Assembly (NCBI RefSeq): GCF_016907235.1 | Contig: NZ_JAFBBO010000001.1 | Location: forward strand, 2,728,001-2,792,000 | Length of the DNA: 64,000 bases | Direction: 5' to 3' | Origin: Oerskovia jenensis | GTDB taxonomy: Bacteria > Actinomycetota > Actinomycetes > Actinomycetales > Cellulomonadaceae | In this document: one piece after another, positions 22,872-31,622 of the stretch | Numbering within the stretch: position 1 is the first letter of the stretch | Layout of the letters: each line of letters begins with the position of its first letter | Translations under genes and position numbers: made by a program | The notes under the pieces: generated by a model | Databases searched by the model: none | Told to the model about the DNA's origin: nothing | The model's input: only the letters and a program-made list of their open reading frames with translations

Positions 22872-23798
22872 TCAGACCTCCAGGACGACCTTGCCGCGCA
22901 CGTGGCCGCCCGCGACCTGCTCGACGGCGCGGGCCGCCTCGGCCAGCGGGAAGCGCGCCGAGATCTCCGACGAGAGCAGCTCCGCCTCGGCGAGCGCGAG
23001 GACCTCCGCGAGAGCCCCCTTCTGCGACACCTTGGACGCGAGGCCCGCGGCGAGCGACTCCTGCGACTCGACCAGGGTCACCGCGCGCGGCTTCCCGTCA
23101 CGCTCGAGGCCGTCGGCGCCCAGGAGCTCGACCGTCTGCGCGACAGTCTCCGGGGAGCCGACTGTGTCGAGGACCGCGGTCACGTCCGCGAGCCCGTCCG
23201 GGAGCGCACGGACCGCGTCCACGAGCCCCGCGCCGTACGCGACGGGCGTCGCGCCCAGGTCCCGCACGTAGTCGTGGTTGCGCTCGGACGCCGTCCCGAC
23301 GACGCGCGCGCCCAGCGCCTTCGCGATCTGCACCGCGGCCGAGCCCACGCCGCCCGACGCCCCGTGGACCAGCACGACGTCCTGGTCGCCGACACCGGCC
23401 TGGACCAGCGCCGAGAACGCCGCCGAGGCCGCGACCGGCAGCACCGCAGCCTGCTCGAACGACACGTTCGCAGGCTTGACCTTGGCCTTCGACGCCTTGA
23501 CGACCGACCTCTCGCGCTGCGCGCCCGTGCCGCTCCACACGACCTCGTCGCCCACCGCGAAGCCCTCGACGCCCTCGCCGACGGCCTCCACGACGCCCGC
23601 CGCCTCGAACCCGAGCACCTGCGGGAACTCGTCGCTGCCGCCGAAGTCGCCGGCCAGCTTCTTGACGTCCGCCGGGTTGACCCCGATCACGCGGTTCGCG
23701 ACGACGAGCTCGCCCTCACCGGGGGCCGGCACGGACTCGTCGCCGACGCGCAGGACGTCGACCCCGCCGTGGCGGTCGTAGAAGATCGCGGTGCTCAT
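22872..23798 (-). CDS. NADPH:quinone reductase-like zinc-independent MDR oxidoreductase
   Basis: 308 residues. The N-terminal GroES-like domain includes GVNPADVKKLAGDF and LGFEAAGVVEAVGEGVEGF. The Rossmann nucleotide site is VLVHGASGGVGSAAVQIAKA, followed by ARVVGTASERNHDYVRDLGA. Catalytic-zinc cysteines of alcohol dehydrogenases are absent, as expected for quinone reductases. AGAGGTAG precedes ATG 23798. Typical substrates are quinones or enones. The gene is monocistronic, with its own upstream region that contains no other gene. Confidence 0.88.
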   Translation of the reverse strand: MSTAIFYDRHGGVDVLRVGDESVPAPGEGELVVANRVIGVNPADVKKLAGDFGGSDEFPQVLGFEAAGVVEAVGEGVEGFAVGDEVVWSGTGAQRERSVVKASKAKVKPANVSFEQAAVLPVAASAAFSALVQAGVGDQDVVLVHGASGGVGSAAVQIAKALGARVVGTASERNHDYVRDLGATPVAYGAGLVDAVRALPDGLADVTAVLDTVGSPETVAQTVELLGADGLERDGKPRAVTLVESQESLAAGLASKVSQKGALAEVLALAEAELLSSEISARFPLAEAARAVEQVAGGHVRGKVVLEV

Positions 23799-24436
23799 GG
23801 GTCTACCTCTTCGAGATGCGGGGGCGCTGGGGGGAAACTGTGCGGTTCGCGCGAAACCGGCTTTCACTCTTCCATCCCGGACCGAGTCCTGTCATGCGCG
23901 ATGCCGGACCGTGACCTCGGCCGTGACCTGGGGATTCGGGTGCCGGGCGGGGCGTCGCCGGTGATCGGGGAGGCCCGTTCGGAGCAGGCCCGGCCGGGGT
24001 CCCGGGAAGGCGGCGAAGCTGGTCCGCGCACCACCGCGACGCCCACGGGGTCCGCGCAACCACGCGCGAAACCGTCGATCCGGCGGCGGACGCCGCGGCC
24101 CGGGAGCCACGAGCCGAGGAGCTCGGCGACGGACGCGAGCCATCCGGAGCGACACGTGACGCCGTAGCGCCGGACCGCCCTGGTCGCGGGCTGGTCGAGG
24201 TGTCCGACGTCACGGCCCGGCGAGGGCGAGAACCAGCGCAGACGGTCTCGCCCGTGGTCTGCGAGACCGCGAACGCGGCCCCGGGATCCACGGGGCCGAC
24301 CACGGAGGACTCGACGACGGGCACGCGCCGATCGTCGCACGGGGGACCGACAGGCCGCGCGGCGGACGATCGCCCGGTCGGCCGCCACCGGCGCGCACCG
24401 GGAAGCGTGGGCAGGGCTCCCGCGTTGGACCTGACG
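23799..24436. other. 638-base region without a recognisable gene
   Basis: It lies between the divergent quinone reductase and DksA/TraR genes. Open frames exist on both strands but none has a recognisable domain, sensible start or clear coding periodicity. An in-frame GTG at 24200 would extend the DksA protein by 79 low-complexity residues, which seems unlikely. Promoters of both neighbours must lie here. Confidence 0.4.
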
Positions 24437-24862
24437 ATGACCGACACCGGCAACCCCGTCGGCGGGGAGACGAGCGCGCCCGCCGCACCTCGCGAGCGCG
24501 AGGCGCGTGACGCCGTCGTGCGCGCGCGGTTGGTCGCCCTGCGCGCCGAGGCCCAGGCGCGGCGTGAGGCGTTGCGCGGTGAGGTGGCCGGGATCGTCGA
24601 GGCGTCCAAGGACTCGAACGCCGACGACGAGCACGACCCCGACGGTGCGACGATCGCGTTCGAGCGCGCGCAGGTCGGTGCGCTGCAGCGCCTGGCCGAG
24701 CAGCAGTCCGCCGAGGCCGAGGCAGCGCTCGGACGCCTCGACGCGGGGACGTACGGGACGTGCGAGACGTGCGGCCGACCGGTCGGGGAGGCGCGCCTGG
24801 ACGCGCGCCCGACGGCCCGGCAGTGCATCGACTGCGCGTCGGCGGGCCGTGCGGCGAGGTAG
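24437..24862 (+). CDS. DksA/TraR C4-type zinc finger protein
   Basis: 141 residues with a coiled-coil-forming charged helix (about 20-95) and a C-terminal four-Cys zinc finger in which CETCGRPV is separated from CIDC by 16 residues. The intervening ASKDSNADDEHDPDGATIAFE corresponds to the acidic coiled-coil tip. Actinobacterial members may bind RNA polymerase through the secondary channel as DksA does, although DksA-type function there is not proven. ATG 24437 follows the expected N-terminal boundary but lacks a good ribosome binding site. Confidence 0.85.
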   Translation: MTDTGNPVGGETSAPAAPREREARDAVVRARLVALRAEAQARREALRGEVAGIVEASKDSNADDEHDPDGATIAFERAQVGALQRLAEQQSAEAEAALGRLDAGTYGTCETCGRPVGEARLDARPTARQCIDCASAGRAAR

Positions 24863-24902
24863 ACCCGCAGGCCTGCCTCGCCGCGACCGGCGCGGTGCTG
24901 CC

Positions 24903-25637
24903 CTACTTGTGCGGCACGCCCGCGATGAGGCCGCCGTCGACGATGAACTCCGACCCGGTCGAGTAGCTCGACTCGTCGCTCGCGAGGAACAGCACGAGCT
25001 GCGAGACCTCCTCGGGCTCGGCCGCGCGACCCAGGGGGATGTGGAGGTCGTCCGAGCTGATCTTCTCCGTCATGGGCGTCTTGATGAAGCCCGGGTGGAC
25101 CGAGTTCACGCGCACGCCCGACGGCCCGAGGTCCAGGGCCACCGACTTGGTGAGGCCGCGCACGCCGAACTTCGACGCGACGTACCCGTGCAGGCCCGCG
25201 CTGCCGCGCATGCCCTCGACCGACGAGATGTTGATGATCGACCCGCGCCCGGCACGGGCCATGACGGGCGAGACCGCGTGGATCCCCAGGAACGTGCCCG
25301 TGAGGTTGATGTCGATGATCTGGCGCCACATGGCGGGCGTGAACTCGGTGATGCCGGCGGCGTTCGCGATGCCCGCGTTGTTCACGAGGACGTCGATGCG
25401 CCCGAACGTCTCGAGCGTGAACGCGACGGCCGCAGCCCAGTCCTCCTCCTTGGTCACGTCGAGGTGGACGTAGGCGGCGTTCTCGCCGAGCTCGGCGACG
25501 AGCGCCTCGCCCTTGGCGTCGTCGAGGTCCGCGACGACGACCTTCGCGCCCTCGGCGACGAGCGCCTTGGCGTGGGTCACGCCCATGCCTCCGGTTCCTC
25601 CGGTGACGATGGCGACCTTGTTGAAGACACGGCCCAT
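24903..25637 (-). CDS. short-chain dehydrogenase/reductase (classical SDR)
   Basis: 244 residues. The cofactor site is VAIVTGGTGGMGVTHA with ADLDDA (an acidic residue after the second strand, favouring NAD(H)), NNAG is in VLVNNAGIANAAG, and the catalytic Ser/Tyr/Lys are in INISSVEG and HGYVASKFG. The C-terminus SYSTGSEFIVDGGLIAG is typical. The closest well-known relatives by motif are 3-alpha/20-beta-hydroxysteroid dehydrogenases. An ideal AAAGGAGG precedes ATG 25637. It lies 109 bases downstream of a TetR gene on the same strand, which probably regulates it. Confidence 0.9.
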   Translation of the reverse strand: MGRVFNKVAIVTGGTGGMGVTHAKALVAEGAKVVVADLDDAKGEALVAELGENAAYVHLDVTKEEDWAAAVAFTLETFGRIDVLVNNAGIANAAGITEFTPAMWRQIIDINLTGTFLGIHAVSPVMARAGRGSIINISSVEGMRGSAGLHGYVASKFGVRGLTKSVALDLGPSGVRVNSVHPGFIKTPMTEKISSDDLHIPLGRAAEPEEVSQLVLFLASDESSYSTGSEFIVDGGLIAGVPHK

Positions 25638-25746
25638 GGTGGGGCCTCCTTTCGGTGTGCCCGGGGTCGGGGCGCCCGTTCGGGGTGCCCGACGGCGGAG
25701 CGTGCGGTGTGTGGTGCGGCTCGCCGGGGCGGGTGGTCGCGTCGGG

Positions 25747-26382
25747 TCAGTTCGGCGCGGTCCACCAGGGGGCGAGCGAGGTGCGGGTGATCCGGGGGAA
25801 GAAGTCCGGGTCACGGGGGGACGGGGTCGCGAGCCACGCCTCGAGGGCGCCGACCGAGCCGAGCGCGACGTAGCAGGCGTACGCGCGGGCGGCCTGCTCG
25901 ACCTCGGTCTGCTCGGCGTCGCACGGCACGGGCATGAGGTGCGGCTGGTCCAGCAGGAACGTGCGCAGGGTGTCGGAGAAGTGCTCCGCGAGCAGGCGGA
26001 ACAGGGGAGCGCTCAGTCCTCCCTCGAGGGCGCGCTCGTAGATCGACGTGTGCGTGTCGACGTGGCCGACGATCGCCTGCGTGATGGTGTCGACGAGCTG
26101 CCGGGGGTCGGTGCGCGGGCGCGCGTCGGGGCCCGCGGCGGGGTCGGGGGACAGGCCCTGCGCGGCCGCGAGGAAGTCGCTGCGGATCGCGTCGAGCTCG
26201 GTGCGCAGGATGGTCGTGAGCAGGTCCGCGGGGTTGCTCGCGTAGTCGTAGAACGTGGCGCGGTTGATCCCGGCGTGGGCAGAGACCTGCGAGACCGTGA
26301 GCTCGTCGATGTCCTGCTCGGCGGCGAGCTCGAGGACTGCGGTGCGCAGGGCTGCGGTGGTGCGTTCGGTGCGGGGGTCCAT
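25747..26382 (-). CDS. TetR-family transcriptional regulator
   Basis: 211 residues. The N-terminal helix-turn-helix runs from TTAALRTAVLELAAEQDIDE to VSQVSAHAGINRATFYDYAS. The C-terminal ligand/dimer domain has the Pro/Asp-rich loop near residue 85 and ends in SLAPWWTAPN. AAGGAGGC precedes ATG 26382. It is divergent from gadB and upstream of the SDR gene. A perfect 6-4-6 palindrome at 26476-26491 in the intergenic region is a good candidate operator for autoregulation. Confidence 0.88.
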   Translation of the reverse strand: MDPRTERTTAALRTAVLELAAEQDIDELTVSQVSAHAGINRATFYDYASNPADLLTTILRTELDAIRSDFLAAAQGLSPDPAAGPDARPRTDPRQLVDTITQAIVGHVDTHTSIYERALEGGLSAPLFRLLAEHFSDTLRTFLLDQPHLMPVPCDAEQTEVEQAARAYACYVALGSVGALEAWLATPSPRDPDFFPRITRTSLAPWWTAPN

Positions 26383-26475
26383 GTCGCCTCCTTCGGGGGC
26401 CTGGTGGCTGCCTGGCGGGTGGTGCGGCCGCTCGTCGGGACGACGGAACGTGCTGACACTTTGACGGTACGCCCG

Positions 26476-26491
26476 TGCCAATAGTTTGGCA
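26476..26491. promoter_or_regulatory. candidate TetR operator
   Basis: TGCCAA TAGT TTGGCA is a perfect inverted repeat in the 267-base divergent region between tetR and gadB, just after TTGACG (26461-26466), which looks like a -35. A bound repressor would cover a promoter there. Confidence 0.5.
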
Positions 26492-26649
26492 ACACGTGTC
26501 GCCTAGGCTCGTCGGCCGGGGCTCGCCAGGCGCTCGGCGGACTGCCGACCTACCGTGGAGGGAGCGGGCTGGGAGCGGCGGCACGACCGCGTCGACCCAC
26601 CCGGTGGGCGTGCCGACCGACCCGCCCCCGCCCTGCCAGAGGAACGCAC

Positions 26650-28050
26650 ATGTCCGGATCTACCCGCGGCGCACCGTCCGAGGACCGCGACGTCGTCGCC
26701 ATGAACCCCTTGTTCTCCCGGCCGGGGGAGGCCACGGAGCTCCCTCGCAACGTCCTGCCGCCGGGGGAGTCGTTCCCCGAGACGGCCTATCAGATCGTCC
26801 ACGACGAGGCGATGCTCGACGGGAACGCGCGCCTCAACCTCGCGACGTTCGTCGGCACGTGGATGGACCCCTACGCGCAGCGGCTCAACGCCGAGACCGC
26901 CGACAAGAACATGATCGACAAGGACGAGTACCCGGCGACCGCCGCGATCGAGACCCGGTGCTGGAAGATCCTCGGCGACCTGTGGAACGCCCCCGACCCG
27001 GCGACGACGATCGGGACCTCGACCATCGGGTCCTCCGAGGCGGCCATGCTGGGCGGCCTCGCGCTCAAGCGCCGGTGGCAGCACGCGCGCCGGGCCGCCG
27101 GGAAGTCGACCGAGAAGCCCAACCTGGTGCTCTCGAGCGCGGTCCAGGTCTGCTGGGAGAAGTTCTGCAACTACTGGGACGTCGAGGCCCGTTACGTCCC
27201 CATCTCGCTCGAGCACAAGGTGCTCGACGGGTTCGAGCTCGAGAAGTACGTCGACGAGAACACCATCGGGGTCGTCGCGATCCTCGGGGTCACGTACACG
27301 GGGGCCTACGAGCCCGTCGAGCAGATCTCGGCCGCGCTCGACGAGATCCAGGCCGCGACGGGGCTCGACGTCCCGATCCACGTCGACGGCGCGTCGGGAG
27401 CCATGATCGCGCCCTTCCTCCAGCCGGACCTCGTGTGGGACTTCCGGGTCGACCGTGTGGCGTCGATCAACACCTCGGCCCACAAGTACGGGCTCGTGTA
27501 CCCCGGGCTCGGGTGGGTCGTCTGGCGGGACGAGGCCGCGCTGCCCGAGGACCTCGTCTTCTCGGTGAGCTACCTGGGCGGGGACATGCCGACGTTCGCG
27601 CTGAACTTCTCCCGGCCGGGCTCGCAGGTGCTGCTCCAGTACTACCTGTTCCTGCGCCTCGGCTACGACGGCTACCACAAGGTGCAGAAGGCGTCGCAGG
27701 ACGTCGCGCTCTACCTCTCGGGCGAGATCGCGAAGATGCCGCAGTTCGACCTGTGGAACGACGGGAGCGACATCCCGGTCTTCGCGTGGAGCCTCAAGGA
27801 GGGGTACACCGACAAGTGGACGCTCTACCACCTGTCCGAACGGCTGCGGACCAAGGGATGGCTCCTGCCCTCCTACCCCATGCCCGTGGACCTCGAGAAC
27901 CTGACGGTCCAGCGGATCGTGGTGCGCAACGGTCTGAGCCGTGACCTGGCGGGCAGCCTGCTCGACGACATCCGGGCCGAGATCGCGTTCCTCGACGCGC
28001 TCGAGTCGCCCATGCCTGTCGAGGCCGTGAGCAAGGGGTTCCACCACTGA
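26650..28050 (+). CDS. gadB: glutamate decarboxylase
   Basis: 466 residues, full length. PLP-binding landmarks are GTSTIGSSEAAMLGGLALKR near residue 120, HVDGASGAMIAPF near residue 250 and the Schiff-base lysine in INTSAHKYGLVYPGLGW. The N-terminal MNPLFSRPGE matches the Gad family start region after about 17 extra residues. It converts glutamate to GABA, consuming a proton, usually for acid resistance or GABA metabolism. AGAGGAAC precedes ATG 26650. No glutamate/GABA antiporter gene is adjacent. The C-terminal FHH resembles the His-ended autoinhibitory tail of bacterial GadB. Confidence 0.93.
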   Translation: MSGSTRGAPSEDRDVVAMNPLFSRPGEATELPRNVLPPGESFPETAYQIVHDEAMLDGNARLNLATFVGTWMDPYAQRLNAETADKNMIDKDEYPATAAIETRCWKILGDLWNAPDPATTIGTSTIGSSEAAMLGGLALKRRWQHARRAAGKSTEKPNLVLSSAVQVCWEKFCNYWDVEARYVPISLEHKVLDGFELEKYVDENTIGVVAILGVTYTGAYEPVEQISAALDEIQAATGLDVPIHVDGASGAMIAPFLQPDLVWDFRVDRVASINTSAHKYGLVYPGLGWVVWRDEAALPEDLVFSVSYLGGDMPTFALNFSRPGSQVLLQYYLFLRLGYDGYHKVQKASQDVALYLSGEIAKMPQFDLWNDGSDIPVFAWSLKEGYTDKWTLYHLSERLRTKGWLLPSYPMPVDLENLTVQRIVVRNGLSRDLAGSLLDDIRAEIAFLDALESPMPVEAVSKGFHH

Positions 28051-28058
28051 CCCAGGCG

Positions 28059-28099
28059 AACCCGGTGGTGCCGTACCTCGGGTTCGGCACCACCGGGTT
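28059..28099. terminator. 15-bp-stem bidirectional terminator
   Basis: AACCCGGTGGTGCCG (28059-28073) pairs perfectly with CGGCACCACCGGGTT (28085-28099) over an 11-base loop, between the convergent stops of gadB and the amidohydrolase gene. Confidence 0.75.
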
Positions 28100-28107
28100 G
28101 CTCGGGG

Positions 28108-29346
28108 TCAGTCCGCGAAGCGCTCTCCGCGCTCCACGACCGTGCCCGCACCGCGACCGCCGGCTGCCGAGCGGTCCCACGTGTAGACCTCGGTGCCGGT
28201 CACGAACACGTTCTCGGCGCGCGAGGTCACCTCCAGCGGGTCGCCCGACCAGATCACGACGTCGCCGTCGAGCCCGGGGCGCAGCGACCCGACCCGGTCG
28301 TCGAGGCCCAGGAACGCGGCCGGGTTGGTCGTGAGCGCCTGGATCGCGACGTCGCGGTCCAGCCCCTCCTTCACGGCGAGCGACGCCTGGTGCACCAGGA
28401 AGTTGATGGGCACCACGGGGTGGTCGGTCGTGATCGCGACGCGCACCCCGGCGCGGGCGAGCGCCCCGAGGTTGGCGATGTCGCGGTTGCGGAGCTCGAT
28501 CTTGGACCGCGAGGTGATCAGGGGGCCGAAGATGACCGGCACGTCGCGCTCGGCCAGGACGTCCGCGACCGCGGCGCCGTCGGTCCCGTGGTTGATGACG
28601 AGCTTGTAGCCGAACTCGTCCGCGAGGCGCAGCGCGGTCGCGATGTCGTCGGCGCGGTGCGTGTGCTGGTCCCAGTAGAGCTCGCCCGCGAGCACGCGGC
28701 CCAGGGTCTCCTTGGCGAGGTCGCGGTCGAACGGTTCGCCCTTGGCCTCGGCCGCGTCGCGCTTGGCGACGTAGTTCTGCGCGTCGACGAACGCTGTGCG
28801 GATCACGTTCGCGACGCCCAGGCGCGTGGACGGGAGCTTCTTCTGGTCGCCGTAGACGCGCTTGGGGTTCTCGCCCAGCGCCGACTTCACGGACACGGCC
28901 TCGCGGATGACCTGCTCGTCGACGGTCCGACCGCCCCAGGTCTTGATCGCGACGGTCTGCCCGCCGATCGGGTTGCCCGAGCCGGGCTTGATGACGGCCG
29001 AGGTCACGCCGCCCACGAGCGCGTCGCGGAAGCCCTCGTCCTCGATGTTGATGGCGTCGAGCGCGCGCAGCGCGGCGCCGTTGGGGTCGGTCATCTCGTT
29101 GGTGTCGTTGCCGGCCCAGCCCTCGGCCTCCTCCATGACGCCCATGTGGCCGTGGGACTCGACGAACCCGGGCAGGACCCAGCGGCCCCCGGCGTCGACC
29201 GTGCGGACCCCGTCGGGCACGACGACGTCCTGGCCGACGGCCGTGATGACGCCGTCCTCGACGAGCACGGTCGCGTTCTCCAGGGGTGCGGAGGCGACGG
29301 GGACGACGTAGCCGTTCGTGATGGCGATGCTGTTGCGTGTGGTCAT
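28108..29346 (-). CDS. amidohydrolase (imidazolonepropionase-like)
   Basis: 412 residues. The metal-binding HxH is in PGFVESHGHMGVMEEAEG near residue 65, with further histidines in YWDQHTHRADD and VINHGTDG and the metal Asp in ITTDHPVV. The C-terminal GSLRPGLDGDVVIWSGDP strand completes the composite beta-sandwich typical of this superfamily. It is a cytoplasmic hydrolase of cyclic amide or peptide-like substrates; the substrate is not evident. It starts 48 bases from the divergent membrane-protein gene. Confidence 0.85.
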   Translation of the reverse strand: MTTRNSIAITNGYVVPVASAPLENATVLVEDGVITAVGQDVVVPDGVRTVDAGGRWVLPGFVESHGHMGVMEEAEGWAGNDTNEMTDPNGAALRALDAINIEDEGFRDALVGGVTSAVIKPGSGNPIGGQTVAIKTWGGRTVDEQVIREAVSVKSALGENPKRVYGDQKKLPSTRLGVANVIRTAFVDAQNYVAKRDAAEAKGEPFDRDLAKETLGRVLAGELYWDQHTHRADDIATALRLADEFGYKLVINHGTDGAAVADVLAERDVPVIFGPLITSRSKIELRNRDIANLGALARAGVRVAITTDHPVVPINFLVHQASLAVKEGLDRDVAIQALTTNPAAFLGLDDRVGSLRPGLDGDVVIWSGDPLEVTSRAENVFVTGTEVYTWDRSAAGGRGAGTVVERGERFAD

Positions 29347-29394
29347 GCGCTCTATCCTCTCCCCGACCGGGCACGACGATCATCAGGGGGCGAC

Positions 29395-30009
29395 ATGAGC
29401 CGCGCGGCGCACCGTGCCTCACCCGCCGATCAGCTCCGGCGGCGGCGCGCCCGCTGGCTGGACACCTGGCTGGGGGCGGCACTGGGGATCGGCGTGCTCG
29501 TCGGCGTGGTCGGGGGAGTGGCGTTGACCTCGACCACGCGCGACCTGGGGCTGGCCCGTGACCTCTCGGCCTCCGGGACGCCCGCGACGGCGCGCGACGC
29601 GCGCTTCCTCGTCGAGCCGGGCGGCCGGGGCGGGCCGACGCTCGACCGCGCCGAGGCCGTGGTCGAGATTCCCGGGGAGGCGACCGGGATCGTCGCCCGG
29701 CTGCGGTCCGTCGACGTCGACACCACGGGCCTCGGGCGCGGCTGGCACGACGCGCCACCGGCGAGCGCGTACGACGGGACGTTCGACGTCGTCGTGGCGC
29801 CGGGCGAGCGGCCGGTCGTGATGGAGGTGGGGGACCTCGAGCAGGCCCTGAGGGGGAACGCCGTCGACGAGGCGCGCACGGTCCTCGTCGTCGGCGTGTC
29901 CTGGACGGTCTGGTGGGTGCTGGTGGCGTGGGGGGTCGTCCGAGCGCGTTCGCGGGCCCGTCCGCCGGGCTCCGGAAGCCGGATCCGACGCCGCGTCATG
30001 TCCCGCTAG
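29395..30009 (+). CDS. unidentified two-helix membrane protein
   Basis: 204 residues. A basic N-terminus, one helix (LGAALGIGVLVGVVGGVALT, about 27-46), an outside domain of about 110 residues rich in beta-forming stretches, a second helix (TVLVVGVSWTVWWVLVAWGV) and a basic tail. No family is recognised. AGGGGG precedes ATG 29395. Its stop codon is embedded in the -10 of the next gene, so the following genes probably have a separate promoter. The architecture resembles small sensor or transport-accessory proteins, but nothing supports a function. Confidence 0.6.
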   Translation: MSRAAHRASPADQLRRRRARWLDTWLGAALGIGVLVGVVGGVALTSTTRDLGLARDLSASGTPATARDARFLVEPGGRGGPTLDRAEAVVEIPGEATGIVARLRSVDVDTTGLGRGWHDAPPASAYDGTFDVVVAPGERPVVMEVGDLEQALRGNAVDEARTVLVVGVSWTVWWVLVAWGVVRARSRARPPGSGSRIRRRVMSR

Positions 30010-30018
30010 GGTGGTCCC
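30007..30018 (+). promoter_or_regulatory. leaderless -10 element of the copper gene set
   Basis: TAGGGT at 30007-30012 overlaps the previous stop codon and lies exactly six bases before GTG 30019, with no ribosome binding site. Confidence 0.55.
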
Positions 30019-30678
30019 GTGCTCACCCAGGTCGCCGGTCCCTTGCGCGTCGCGCGCGCGGGCCTCGTCGCGACCCTGGTGCTGGCCCTCGCGGCGCTCG
30101 CGCACCGCGTCGGCGGTGGCACGCTCCCGCACCCGCTGATCCTGCTCGCGCTGGCCGCGTTCACGATGGCCGGCGCGACGTTCGCGGCCCGCTTCCGCCT
30201 CACGTTCGTCCGGCTCGTCGCGGTCCTCGGCACGGGCCAGGTCGCGCTGCACTACGGGCTGGGCTTCTCCGCGACCGCGTCGTGCGCGCCGGTCGGCGGC
30301 GGTGCCGGTCACGCGGGCCACGCCGGGCTCTCCGCGGCGAGCCAGGTCACGGCCTGTGCCGCGGGTACCCCTCTGCTGCCCGACGGCGTCGCGCACCTTC
30401 CGCACGAGACCTCGGCAGGTGCGTGGATGGTTCTGGCGCACGTGCTCGCGACCGTCGTCGTGGCCGTGGTCGTCGCGCACGGCGAGCGCGCGCTGGGCCT
30501 GCTGCTGACGTGGCTCGCGCCCCGTGGTCCGCTGGCGGACCTGCTGCCCGCGCTGCCGGTCGCACATCGGCTCCTCGCTCCGGCTCCCGCACCGTCGCGT
30601 ACGGCGACGGTCCACCGGCGGACCCCGACGACGCGCGGACCACCGCTGCTCGCCCGGCCCGTCGCCCTTCCTTCCTGA
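30019..30678 (+). CDS. membrane protein heading a copper-handling gene set
   Basis: 219 residues with about five hydrophobic segments and His-bearing loops (GHAGHAGLSA, HLPHETSAG) that could bind copper. The C-terminal 45 residues are a basic Pro/Thr/Arg-rich tail. No family name can be assigned with confidence; similar unnamed membrane proteins precede CopC/YcnI-type genes in actinomycetes. It is followed by CopC, PCuAC and DyP peroxidase genes on the same strand, which suggests a role in copper uptake or delivery. The gene probably starts at its own transcription start (leaderless). Confidence 0.6.
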   Translation: MLTQVAGPLRVARAGLVATLVLALAALAHRVGGGTLPHPLILLALAAFTMAGATFAARFRLTFVRLVAVLGTGQVALHYGLGFSATASCAPVGGGAGHAGHAGLSAASQVTACAAGTPLLPDGVAHLPHETSAGAWMVLAHVLATVVVAVVVAHGERALGLLLTWLAPRGPLADLLPALPVAHRLLAPAPAPSRTATVHRRTPTTRGPPLLARPVALPS

Positions 30679-30774
30679 CCCCGTCCGTGCTCGTGCGCGG
30701 ACCATCGACGAGGCCGGCCGTCCCCGGGTACCCCCTGCGCGTGCACCTGCCGCGCCTCATCGAGAGCGTCTTCC

Positions 30775-31473
30775 ATGTCTTCGCAGACCAACCAGCCCCA
30801 CCCGTCCACCGCCGCTGACCGCGCGCACGCGGTCGCCCTCGCGCGCCCGGTGCCGCGCTCGGCCCGCCTCCTGGTCGCGGTGCTCGCGGCCCTGGCCACG
30901 CTGGCGGCGACCCTGCTGCTCGGCGTCGTCGGAGCCACGCCGGCCCAGGCGCACGACCGCATCATCAGCTCCGACCCCGCGGACGGCGCACAGCTCGACG
31001 CCGCGCCCGCCGCACTGACCATGACGTTCAGCACCGAGCCTCTCGCGGTCGAGCCGCAGGTCGTCGTGACCGACACGGCCGGGACCGTCGTCGCGCAGGG
31101 CAGCCCCACGATCGAGGGGACCTCGGCGACGTTCCCGTGGCCCGCCGAGCTGACCGGTGACACGTACACGGTCGCGTGGCGCGTCGTCTCCTCGGACGGT
31201 CACCCGATCGAGGGCACGTTCTCGTTCGCGGTCGCGGCGGCCCCCGAGCCGGTCGCACCCGTGGCGACCGAGGAGCCCGCGGCCGTGTCGCCGTCGGCGA
31301 CCGAGGACACGACGACCGAGGCGACCACTGCAGCAGCGTCCGACGCGTCCGACGAGACCGGCGACGAGGCGCGCTCGATCGTGCCGCTGCTCGTCGGGCT
31401 CGCGGTGCTCGCGGCTGCGGTCGTGGTCGTCGCCGTGCTGATCGTCCGTCGCCGCCAGCAGCAGCAGGACTGA
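30775..31473 (+). CDS. copC: CopC-domain copper-binding protein
   Basis: 232 residues. A Sec signal peptide ends ATPAQA, leaving a mature protein beginning with the copper-ligand His (HDRIISSDPADGAQL). The CopC beta-sandwich runs to about residue 150 and includes YTVAWRVVSSDGHPIEGTF, whose His is the second ligand. A Thr/Ala/Glu-rich linker, one C-terminal transmembrane helix and a basic RRRQQQQ end anchor it to the outer face of the membrane. CopC binds extracellular copper for transfer inward or to periplasmic-type acceptors. The next gene is PCuAC, another extracytoplasmic copper chaperone. Confidence 0.88.
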   Translation: MSSQTNQPHPSTAADRAHAVALARPVPRSARLLVAVLAALATLAATLLLGVVGATPAQAHDRIISSDPADGAQLDAAPAALTMTFSTEPLAVEPQVVVTDTAGTVVAQGSPTIEGTSATFPWPAELTGDTYTVAWRVVSSDGHPIEGTFSFAVAAAPEPVAPVATEEPAAVSPSATEDTTTEATTAAASDASDETGDEARSIVPLLVGLAVLAAAVVVVAVLIVRRRQQQQD

Positions 31474-31622
31474 CCCCTCCCCACCTCTTTCCCGGCGACG
31501 TCGTCGCCCGGGCGACCTCGCGACCCGCCGGTCGTGCGTCCCGTCCTGCCCGGACCCCGCACGACCCGCGCCGCGGGCCGCCCTCGCGCGCCACGACGCC
31601 GGGCCTCCTCGAAGGAACCACC

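Noticed and set aside
24200-24436. Extended N-terminus for the DksA/TraR protein from GTG 24200
   Set aside because: The extra 79 residues are low-complexity with no ribosome binding site, and the family begins at about ATG 24437.
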